A DNA stretch of 13,584 bases, from the NCBI GenBank assembly GCA_002887195.1, contig PJAB01001570.1, forward strand, positions 1 to 13,584, read 5' to 3'. The stretch comes from Chrysochromulina parva. Its lineage: Eukaryota > Haptophyta > Prymnesiales > Chrysochromulinaceae. Shown here piece after piece: positions 7,174 to 13,584 of the stretch (its first letter is position 1; the number at the start of each line of letters is the position of its first letter). The notes beneath the pieces were generated by a model, which was not told the origin of the DNA, ran no database searches, and worked only from the letters and a program-made list of their open reading frames with translations. The translations under genes and the position numbers were made by a program.

Positions 7174-7255
7174 TTCACGTTCACGTTCACGTTAAATTGC
7201 CATCCCGGCAAGACGCACAGCAATAGGTCCCGTGGAGACACAACGTAGGAGGCGC
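7174..7255 (-). promoter_or_regulatory. Shared 5' module, copy 2 (30-nt block plus AACGTG repeat)
   Basis: Read on the minus strand, the 30-nt block runs 7255 to 7226 and differs from the copy at 1204-1233 only at its 13th and 15th positions. A 32-nt spacer follows, then three AACGTG units plus AA (7193 to 7174), ending 129 nt before the kinase ATG. The same strand also carries CACGTAACGG directly after the repeat. Order and orientation match copy 1, supporting a functional module or a shared repeat insertion. Confidence 0.6.
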
Positions 7256-7727
7256 GAAGTGTTACGTGTTCAATACACGTATGAAAACCGTTCCGAGGGG
7301 AGCCGGGACACACACGTGGGACACGGGCACACGTGGATCACAGATGAACACCTCACAACCATCCCAACCCACCAACGCACGCGCACGCACGACCCCGCGC
7401 GACGACCGAATCCGGGGCCGAGGACTGAGTCCGCCGCTGATCCGCTCGGCGCCGCTCCGGCGCGCCTCGATGAGCCGTGGATGTAGAAGTACTGGTGCTA
7501 GATATGTAGATAAATCACAATTGATAAATCAATCGCGCAGGGGATCCAGACCGCGACAACGTCCCCGGTCCCTGGAGCCGACGAACCCCACGGCCGACTT
7601 AGAAGCGGCAGCCCCCTGCGAACCCGACCTTTGCCGCCTCCTGCTCATTTGAGCGCCTCACCGTGCCTGCTCAAAAGCAGTCGGCGAATGGGCGAAATGA
7701 AGGCTTAAGAAGGCGCGCGCTGGTGCT

Positions 7728-7828
7728 CACTGAGTTCAAAATCAGGTGATGGGGATAGTGTGTGAATCCAGAAAGAATACCTCCCCCTACCCTTTTGGGT
7801 CAATCAGCACTGAGTTCAAAATCAGGTG
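7728..7828. repeat. 21-nt direct repeat, 80-nt spacing
   Basis: A 21-nt sequence containing TGAGTTCAAAATCAGGTG is identical at 7728-7748 and 7808-7828; similarity continues for a few bases (ATGG against GTGG). The intervening sequence includes the dispersed repeat whose second copy is at 10698-10751. It may be two ends of a degraded mobile element or two monomers of an 80-nt tandem array. Confidence 0.75.
7735..7790 (+). repeat. Dispersed repeat, copy A
   Basis: This stretch of about 55 nt aligns with 10698-10751. The best part, 7754-7778 against 10715-10739, agrees at 23 of 25 positions and includes ATCCAGAAAGAAT. Flanking similarity continues on both sides with substitutions and one or two gaps (TTCAAAATCAGGTGATGG against TTGAAACAGATGGTGG; CTCCCCCTAC against CTCTCCCACT). 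It is probably a small remnant of a repeated element. Confidence 0.65.
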
Positions 7829-8240
7829 GTGGCATGCAAGATCGTGTGTATCGTTGTTAAAATGTCATATCATGTGTTACGTCATACGGGGGAGAAGTGT
7901 GTCTCCGTGTGTCGAGTTTAGGTTCGCTTTCAGGAACACTCTTCTCTCGATCGCGCTCTTCTCTCTCCCTCTCTCACTCTGCTCGAGGGGCACCTGTTAA
8001 ACACCTGGGTACGAAAATCGCACGGACCAGAGCGAGAGCCCCCTTCGCTCCCTGCTCGGCCCTCGAGCGTTTCGTTGGGTTGGTGTGTGGGACCTTCCTA
8101 GCTCCGAGGAATTCTGCATGATTCTGGATTTGGGAGGACGCAAAGTTGCTGCATGCATCCTAAACTTCAGTATTCATCATCACGAATTCGTCAAAAAGTG
8201 TTCCGTCCTTTTGGTTTTGTGAAGCGCCTTCGAACTCAAG

Positions 8241-10549
8241 ATGGGCATGTCGCACGATGAGCCAAGACAACCGACTGATACGAAGGTGCAGAGGTTTACA
8301 AACTCCTTCCGAGACGCGCCCAAACCGAAGACATCGAGCCAAATTTTGCAAGCTATGTGGGTCATTGTAAGCGCGCTCTCCGTTTGTTTTTGCTGCTATA
8401 CTGCTGCCTGTCAGATGTGTGCCTCACTTCGATTCGTCCTTGTTTTGCCGCGCAGAACCCACAAAAGGGCGGCACATGGGCACAGTACTGGGATCTCGTC
8501 CCCTGCATTGCCCTAATCTACACTGCGATCGTCACGCCTTATGATGTAGCTTTCCTCGCGCCACCCAGTCCGAGCGAGCAATGGAGTGACACGCTTTTCC
8601 TCTGCAATCGTGCCGTCGATATCATCTTCATCATAGATGTCCTCTTTCAGTTTCGAACTGCTTACAAGAGCGTTCATCCCACCAAAGGTGTCGCATGGAT
8701 CACCGATCCAAAAGCCATCGCTCTCCATTACGTGCGTAGTTCCTGGTTCTACCTCGACGTGTTCTCTATCCTCACAAGCCTCTTCGACATCGTTGGGGGC
8801 GAGGACACGCAAGGCCTCATGGTCCTGCGCATAGTCCGCGTGCTGCGCCTTGCAAAGCTCGTCCGTCTCGCTCGCGGCTCACGAATCTTCAAGAAGTGGG
8901 AAATGAGCATGGCCATCAACTACGCGCAACTCTCCCTTTTCCAGATAGTCGCCGTGAACCTCATCGCGTGCCACTGGATTGCATGCATCTGGGCGCTGCA
9001 GGCATCTTTCAACCCGCTGAAATCATGGCCAATCCAAAAGGGCTACTGCGGGGCGTGGGAGACCAACAACCGGAGCTTGGTGGAAGCAGGTGTCGACACC
9101 TGCAAAAGCAGCCAGCTGTGCACGGCGGGAGATTGCCGCGACGACGTGTGCGAGGGGGGCTACCATTGTGCCGATCCGTTCGTAATGTACGCATGGTCGC
9201 TGTACTATGCGTGCATGACGACCTCGTCAGTTGGCTACGGTGACGTCTTTGCGGAGGAGTTCAACGTCACGGAACAGTGGGTCTGCATAACCATCATCAT
9301 GACCTCCTGCGCGCTCTGGGGCTATGTGATCGGCGTCATGACGGAAGTGGTGCGGAACAGTCCGGAGGACCAGAGGTTTATGGAGGAGCTCTCTAATCTC
9401 AACACCTTCATGGCGCAGGATCGCATTCCTCCGGAGACTCAATACCGACTGCGTGAGTACCTCTTCGAGGCACGAAAGCTCGATGACGGCGAGGTGTGGA
9501 AGAGGGTCATCTCAAAACTAACGCCCTCGATGCAGCTCGAAGTCTCTTCGTTGATCAACTCCCGATGGGTGCGCATGGTCTGGTACTTCAACGACCTGTT
9601 GACGGTGCCTGACGCACTGATCATGGACCTGGTGGTCTGCCTGAAGACTCTCGTCTTTCCGCCGCGTGAGCTCTGCCCTCCTGGATTCATGTACATCGTC
9701 CAAAGCGGGCGGGCGTTTTGGGGTGGCAGGATGAAGCGCGCCTTCGACGTGTGGGGTGATGATGTTGTGCTGCCACCTGATCTGTGGCTTGATCTGACCG
9801 CCCTCAGCGCGACCTACTTGTGCGTCTACACGATCGATGCTCGGGCGCTAATCGAAACGATCGACAGGTACCCCGAGTTCAAGGCCCGCTTCCGCATGGT
9901 GAAGATCAAGTGGACCATTCGTCGCGCATTCGTGCGCGAAGCGGAGACTAGGGTCTTTGCTGCGGGTGGGGAGTTTCGCGGCCGTCTTCGCCCCCTCTAC
10001 GCAAAGCAGCTAGCAAAGGAAATTGAATCGCGCCATGCACACCGTCGTCTCGTGGGTGCCTCCCACGCCGCAAATCTACATGTAGGGGATGGTTTATTTC
10101 TCTCCCAAGCGTGTGCCTCTCAACGTGCCATGGAAGGTGCTGTAGGCAACAGCGCCAATTGGAGATCGAGGAATCGGCGTGAAGTAAACCGAGAATTAGC
10201 CGTCATGGACAGTGGCCTGGAGCTGCGCGTGGCGGAGATGAAGGCAGAGTCCAAGCCGCGCAGCTCGCAAGAGAGGGAGGCCGCTCGTAAGGCCGCTCGT
10301 TTCGATGCCCTGGAGTCCAAGCTTGAGGCGATTGAACGGCTTCTGAAGGACAAAATTATCCAGAAGACACGCGAAGCACTGGAAGCTCGAGGGCGCGCAC
10401 ATGCCACGAGTACCGGCATACTTGTTCCTCAACCCTTGGATGCCGCTCCTGCTGATGCCGCTCCTGCTGCCGCTCCTGCTTCCTACTTCTGGGCTCCTGC
10501 TGCCGCTCCTGCTGTCTACTTCTGCATAGCTGCTGCCGCTCGTGCTTAG
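8241..10549 (+). CDS. Voltage-gated potassium channel, EAG/CNG-like, one intron
   Basis: Exon 1 is 8241-8366 (42 codons; in-frame TGA at 8220-8222 fixes the start) and exon 2 is 8456-10549, giving 739 residues. The join QAMWVI/NPQKGGTWAQYWD restores the sequence expected just before S1. Spliced numbering: S1 53-75, S2 90-112, S3 137-155, S4 163-190 with Arg/Lys at every third position (167, 170, 173, 176, 179, 182, 185), S5 198-223, filter SVGYGD 300-305, S6 315-341, C-linker 344-420. The SVGYGD filter indicates K+ selectivity. The S5-pore turret is long and has six Cys (240, 258, 264, 269, 274, 280) and an NRS sequon. A region like a cyclic-nucleotide-binding domain (423-517) lacks the FGE and Arg-Thr/Ala signature, so ligand binding is doubtful. 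A coiled coil is likely at 649-689, then an Ala/Pro tail. It acts at the plasma, ciliary or an internal membrane. Confidence 0.88.
8367..8455 (+). other. Phase-0 GT-AG intron in the channel gene
   Basis: The donor is ATT/GTAAGC and the acceptor TGTTTTGCCGCGCAG/AAC, with T-rich stretches between. The 89-nt length is not a multiple of three, and removing it brings the frame starting at 8241 exactly into the frame of the channel body. If retained, the upstream frame ends at 8516 after 91 residues. Confidence 0.85.
10460..10525 (+). repeat. 33-nt in-frame tandem repeat at the channel C-terminus
   Basis: Units at 10460-10492 and 10493-10525 share their first 21 nt exactly and then differ at a few positions. 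They encode APAAAPASYFW and APAAAPAVYFC. The aromatic pair after each Ala/Pro run is unusual for a low-complexity tail. Shorter GCTCCTGCTG units continue upstream. Confidence 0.85.
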
Positions 10550-10697
10550 AGGAAAACGGACTGTTTACAGCTGGCACCGCGTGTGCGTGTTGTGCTACCA
10601 GCATCCTACCAATACTACCAATACCTACCAAGGGCGCAGATTTGGCCGGCGTGGGATTCGTACATCGGAGCGGCCGCCGCTGCTTTCCACACTGGAT

Positions 10698-10751
10698 TTG
10701 AAACAGATGGTGGAGATAGTGAGTGTATCCAGAAAGAATCCCTCTCCCACT
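10698..10751 (+). repeat. Dispersed repeat, copy B
   Basis: This is the partner of 7735-7790, in the same orientation, and ends about 70 nt before the start codon at 10821. The rest of the 271-bp gap between the channel and the next gene shows no gene. It includes a short ACC-AATACT-ACC tandem (about 10610-10630). Confidence 0.65.
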
Positions 10752-10820
10752 CCAGGCGCGCGCGCTAGGGTGGTGTCGTTTCGAAACTCACAAGAACAAG
10801 CATGAACGCCACCAAATAGC

Positions 10821-13223
10821 ATGCGTCTCACCCAATTAATGAGAGTGCGGTCTTGTCTCAATTTGGGTTGCAACGGTGGGTGTCCTTATTCATGCGCCCG
10901 CCGCCACGAGGTCACACAAATGGATGCTGTAGCGTCGCGGACATTTGCAGCACGAGCGCTCCCAGCACAAGCGCCGGTGGATACATCGCGCTTCTTCGCT
11001 GTTAGGCCCGTTCTCACCGGTGCCGATGCAGGCACGTGCTGCTCGAGGCCGGACTATGTACACGCTCGCGACTGCAATCGATGCCGCGGCTGGTTCTCCG
11101 CGATGGCTGAGTGCAATGGCTCGGAGAAGGCATGCACGGAGTGCGCCATCGATGCTGCCGTCGGTCGTGCGCCGGTGTGGTGCGAGGCGCCATGGTCAGG
11201 AGACACGCCCACACTCCCTCCACGCAACCCACCGCCACACCCATCCAAGCTGCAGATGCCTCCGCCGCCACCACCACCGCCTCCGTGCCCATCGCCGCCG
11301 CCACCATCGCCTCCGTGCCTGCCGCCGCTCCGCCCACCGCCCGTGCCCTCATCGCCACGCCTGCCGCTGCCGCTACACACGCCGTTCAGGCCGCCACCGC
11401 CTCCTGGGCGGCCGCCACCGCCAAACCCCTGCCCGTCCGGCTTCGCCCACCAATTTAACGGCTACCTATCATGTGCGTTGAATGCGGATGCCCCATGCGC
11501 ACGCAAGGCCATTGTCGGCTCGCTGGTTAAGCCGGTGCTGATGTCCGAGTGCCTGGCCGCGTGTGGTAATTGCGTCGGTCTGTCCCTCTACACGTCGGTA
11601 GAATGCTGGATCTACGATTCGTGGATGGATGATGGTTCATCAGCGACACGCCGCATCGACCAGCAGTCTATAATTTGCCACCGAGCGATGCCGCCGCCCC
11701 CGCCGCTGTCGCCGCCGCTGCCGCCGCCGCCGTCACTTCCGCCGCCGCCTCCACGGCCGCCGCCTCGGCCTAAGGCACCCTCGCCCATGCCTTCACAACC
11801 GCATCCTATGCGGCCGCCATTTCCAGCCCCCCCGCCAACACCACTCCTGCCGCCGCCACCATCGCCGCCGCCACTACCATCGCCGCCGCCGCCACCACCC
11901 CCGCCGCCACCCCCGCCGAAACCACTGTCGCCCCCGCCACATGCATGGCCTCCGTTGGCTCCGCCGGGAGCGTTCTTGCCTCCTCCTCACCATGAGCACC
12001 ACCCCACTCTGGGAGCAAGCCACGATCCGGCCCATGGCCCCGGCAAGGGTGTTGGCAAGCCTCGCACTGATGGCCCGTCAGATCGGGATCGGCTGGAGAC
12101 GTCCATCCTGCTGCAGGTGCTCATTGTACTCTTGTGTGCATGCATGCTGCTCATCCTGAGCCGTGTGTGCATGCTCCTCCTCCTGAGCCATGCCTCTGGC
12201 GGCGGCATGAAGCACGAGGAGGTGGAGCGCCATCTTTCGTGGTTTAGCTCGGTATGCACGCCCAGGCACTTGAGTGGTGGTGCAAAGGGCGGCCGTTACC
12301 AAAAGGTAGCCGCTGCCAGCGAGACGTGTGCAGACCTTGAGGAGCCCTCGAGGAGCTCCAAGATTCACGCGCCGACCCGAGTGCAGTGGGATGATGACGA
12401 CGGTGGCGGAGATGAGCGCCGTGCCATACAAGGCAACCGGTGGTCATCAGCGGCAATCGGTGGCCAGCAGCGGCAATCGGTGGCTATCTCCGAGGAGGCG
12501 GAAGCGGACCGAGTGGCGGATCCGGTGGCGAATCGAGTGGCGGAGGAGAAGGCAGTGGAGAAGCTGGTGGAGAAGGCGGCTGCCAACGCTCTGCACGACC
12601 TTGCCGATGTGGTCGGGTCTGCCGATGATGAGGCGTCCGACGAGCGAGACGAAACAGCTGAGGTTGAGGTGGACGAGAGCAAAGGTTGTGCGCCATTGCT
12701 AGACCACCCCACAGGTGCTGCATCGCCCATTCATCTGCCAAAGGCGATCCACATTCCAGTTCTAGAGGCACCCTTTCCGCTCCGCGCCGGACCCATCACG
12801 GCGTCGCCAATGAAAGTGTCGCCTGCTGCCACTCCCTTTGCGGCGGCGCCCGAGATGGCGGTGGCGGAGCGATTCGCGAAGCTCAAAGTGTTGGCAAAGG
12901 AGACGTCCTCGACCCTAGCAGCACTCGCTGCCACGGCGACCGATGGTGAGCTCGCTGACTTGCTGCAGTCGAGTGCGGTGCGCAAGCTCGTCACGAACCG
13001 GACACTTGAGCGCACGGCAAACGCGCGGATCGGCGTTGAAGATGACGACGATCGCGAGGACGACCAGGCAGCGCACGGATTGGACGAGGGCGACACTTGC
13101 AGCGTGGCCACATTGGAGCGCCTAAGACGAAGTGACCGTGGAAGACGATGGCGAACGGTGCAGAGGAACCCGACATTGATCACGCTCGACGAGGTAGGAC
13201 GTGCGGAGCTGCATCGCTTCTGA
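10821..13223 (+). CDS. Proline-rich, cysteine-rich single-pass membrane protein
   Basis: An 800-residue frame; TGA at 10803-10805 is in frame upstream. Order of parts: a Cys-rich module (73-121, eight Cys, one NGS sequon); a poly-Pro/Ser-Pro region (133-203); a second Cys module (204-286, eight Cys) whose SECLAACGNCVGLSLY/CWIY pattern is reminiscent of PAN/apple domains; and a second Pro region (291-388). A hydrophobic segment (428-456) follows, then a charged tail of about 340 residues with an acidic stretch (600-620). The Pro blocks (SPPPP-like) resemble hydroxyproline-rich wall glycoproteins such as extensins and pherophorins, suggesting an extracellular N-terminal half. However, no signal peptide is seen at residue 1 or at M34. 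The first 40-60 codons use A/T-ending codons more than the rest, so the true first exon may be missed. Role: possibly surface adhesion or matrix attachment. Confidence 0.75.
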   Translation: MRLTQLMRVRSCLNLGCNGGCPYSCARRHEVTQMDAVASRTFAARALPAQAPVDTSRFFAVRPVLTGADAGTCCSRPDYVHARDCNRCRGWFSAMAECNGSEKACTECAIDAAVGRAPVWCEAPWSGDTPTLPPRNPPPHPSKLQMPPPPPPPPPCPSPPPPSPPCLPPLRPPPVPSSPRLPLPLHTPFRPPPPPGRPPPPNPCPSGFAHQFNGYLSCALNADAPCARKAIVGSLVKPVLMSECLAACGNCVGLSLYTSVECWIYDSWMDDGSSATRRIDQQSIICHRAMPPPPPLSPPLPPPPSLPPPPPRPPPRPKAPSPMPSQPHPMRPPFPAPPPTPLLPPPPSPPPLPSPPPPPPPPPPPPKPLSPPPHAWPPLAPPGAFLPPPHHEHHPTLGASHDPAHGPGKGVGKPRTDGPSDRDRLETSILLQVLIVLLCACMLLILSRVCMLLLLSHASGGGMKHEEVERHLSWFSSVCTPRHLSGGAKGGRYQKVAAASETCADLEEPSRSSKIHAPTRVQWDDDDGGGDERRAIQGNRWSSAAIGGQQRQSVAISEEAEADRVADPVANRVAEEKAVEKLVEKAAANALHDLADVVGSADDEASDERDETAEVEVDESKGCAPLLDHPTGAASPIHLPKAIHIPVLEAPFPLRAGPITASPMKVSPAATPFAAAPEMAVAERFAKLKVLAKETSSTLAALAATATDGELADLLQSSAVRKLVTNRTLERTANARIGVEDDDDREDDQAAHGLDEGDTCSVATLERLRRSDRGRRWRTVQRNPTLITLDEVGRAELHRF
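12141..12189 (+). repeat. 27-nt tandem duplication within the membrane segment
   Basis: 12141-12162 and 12168-12189 match at most positions (TGCATGCT, then CTCxTCCTGAGCC). They encode ACMLLILSR and VCMLLLLSH, a 9-residue unit repeated. The duplication lengthens the hydrophobic run to about 29 residues and leaves R448 inside it. Confidence 0.75.
12432..12484 (+). repeat. 20-nt tandem repeat out of phase with the reading frame
   Basis: GGCAAYCGGTGG recurs at 12432-12443, 12452-12463 and 12472-12483. The last two copies belong to an identical 17-nt block (12448-12464 and 12468-12484). Because 20 is not divisible by three, each copy is translated in a different frame: GNRW, then AAIGG, then RQSVA. 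Confidence 0.85.
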
Positions 13224-13584
13224 GCGCCCACACAAGAACATGCGGCACCACAGGGGTCAAAGATTACGCTCTAGACAGTATAGTTAATGGTACGCTTCTC
13301 ATCACTCATGACCTCGTAATATGGGCCCAGGGGGCGAGGGCTGGGGACCCGCTTTAATCGCCTTCGGTGGAACAACCAGGTTGCCTGGATTACGGTCTGT
13401 GAACCGCTAAACGCGCGCGTTCCACCCTAGAAACTTTTACGCGACCTCAAACACACAGCACACACACGCAGCCGGGCGGGTCGGCGGCGGGCGCAGCTCC
13501 TGCGGCGCACGCCGCAGCCGCGCCGGCATCGGTGCGAGGCAGCAGCCTCTGTGGGTTACGCACACGCACCAGGCGGGGAGGCGA
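13224..13584. other. Right-end flank without a supported gene
   Basis: The 361 bp after the last stop contain no convincing coding region. The final 140 bp are so GC-rich that several frames are open to the window edge on both strands, which is not evidence for a gene. A near-palindrome CTGCGGCGCACGCCGCAG at 13500-13517 can form a 7-bp stem with a 4-nt loop. A CACACA-rich run lies at about 13450-13468. Confidence 0.5.
13366..13426. other. Branched inverted-repeat structure, possible structured RNA
   Basis: GGTGGAAC (13366-13373) and GTTCCACC (13419-13426) form a perfect 8-bp outer stem. Inside it are CCAGG-TTG-CCTGG (13376-13388) and CGGT (13393-13396) with ACCG (13403-13406), then a self-complementary CGCGCGCG (13412-13419, which overlaps the last stem by one base). 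The layout is multi-branched but does not meet tRNA arm sizes. It lies 143 nt after the last stop, so it could be a 3' UTR element or separate RNA. Chance is not excluded. Confidence 0.3.

Larger units (their letters stand above)
7256..8240. other. Divergent intergenic region between kinase and channel genes
   Basis: No gene is supported: the longest frame (7266-7652, plus strand) is Arg/Pro-rich, has no recognisable domain and could arise from GC-rich sequence. Visible signals are a hairpin at 7263-7281 (TACGTGT, loop TCAAT, ACACGTA) and two CACGTG elements (7313-7318 and 7330-7335, 17 nt apart). GATAAATCA occurs twice in an AT-rich patch (7509-7517 and 7523-7531). Direct and dispersed repeats lie at 7728-7828, and a pyrimidine-rich run lies around 7941-7981. 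Promoters for both flanking genes should lie here. Confidence 0.55.

Noticed and set aside
6562..7248. A 228-codon plus-strand frame over the kinase and its leader
   Set aside because: The minus strand carries every kinase motif. This frame has no recognisable domain and runs through the shared 5' module.
7266..7652. A 128-codon plus-strand frame between kinase and channel
   Set aside because: Basic, low-complexity, no domain, no supporting context; GC-rich sequence gives such frames by chance.
7728..7828. Target-site duplication around an insertion
   Set aside because: 21 nt is too long for most transposon target duplications and the 59-nt insert has no terminal repeats. An internal tandem or degraded element is more likely.
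8357..8455. ATG 8357 as the main start of the channel, giving a signal-peptide-like N-terminus
   Set aside because: An upstream in-frame exon joined by a good GT-AG intron gives MWVI/NPQKGGTWAQYWD before S1 as expected for the family, and EAG-type channels have no cleaved signal peptide. Kept only as a possible retained-intron form.
10082..10170. A second intron in the channel C-terminus (GTAGGG donor, CGAG acceptor, 89 nt)
   Set aside because: The frame is open throughout and removing 89 nt would shift it. No combination I tried kept the frame with good splice sites.
11014..11380. Gly/Ala-rich minus-strand frames opposite the proline blocks
   Set aside because: They are reverse readings of CCG/CCA-rich proline codons and have no independent support.
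13366..13426. A tRNA gene
   Set aside because: Arm and loop sizes are wrong: the first inner arm has a 3-nt loop, there is no 7-nt anticodon loop, and no T-loop consensus is present.
13447..13584. Start or end of a further gene at the right edge (minus strand open to the edge)
   Set aside because: Several frames on both strands are open here only because the sequence is very GC-rich; no motif or splice signal is seen.

Overview
The window looks like nuclear DNA from a GC-rich, gene-dense, intron-poor unicellular eukaryote. A flagellated alga such as a haptophyte fits best, but that is inference. The eukaryotic evidence is the protein repertoire (EF-hand protein, protein kinase, six-helix voltage-gated K+ channel, proline-rich cell-surface protein, coiled-coil protein) and one well-supported 89-nt GT-AG intron. 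TAA, TAG and TGA are all used as stops, so the genetic code appears standard. There is no sign of bacterial operons, rRNA, tRNA, CRISPR or an intact transposon.

Six genes are supported. They are: an EF-hand protein (108-893, +); a protein with a degenerate class-I glutamine-amidotransferase fold and a long disordered region (1343-3514, +); a proline-rich/coiled-coil protein (4420-5694, +); a Wee1/PEK-like kinase (7044-5983, -); an EAG-like K+ channel with one intron (8241-10549, +); and a proline-rich, cysteine-rich single-pass membrane protein (10821-13223, +). The coiled-coil gene and the kinase converge across 288 bp. The kinase and the channel diverge across about 1.2 kb.

The most notable noncoding signal is a bipartite module shared by the pseudo-amidotransferase gene and the kinase, in the same orientation relative to each gene. 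It consists of a 30-nt block identical at 28 positions, a short spacer, and a tandem AACGTG repeat, with a short hairpin further downstream before the ATG. It may be a promoter or 5'-leader module, or a dispersed repeat carrying one.

Other structure includes a perfect 8-bp hairpin 6 nt before one start codon. Four perfect 10-nt UGUA-containing repeats lie just past the kinase stop. A diverged repeat of about 55 nt occurs upstream of both the channel and the surface-protein gene. A 20-nt repeat inside a coding region is read in all three frames. A branched inverted repeat near the right end could be a structured RNA.

The genes do not form an obvious pathway. Calcium binding, phosphorylation, K+ conductance and a cell-surface protein would all suit a motile protist, but a functional link between them is not shown by the sequence.
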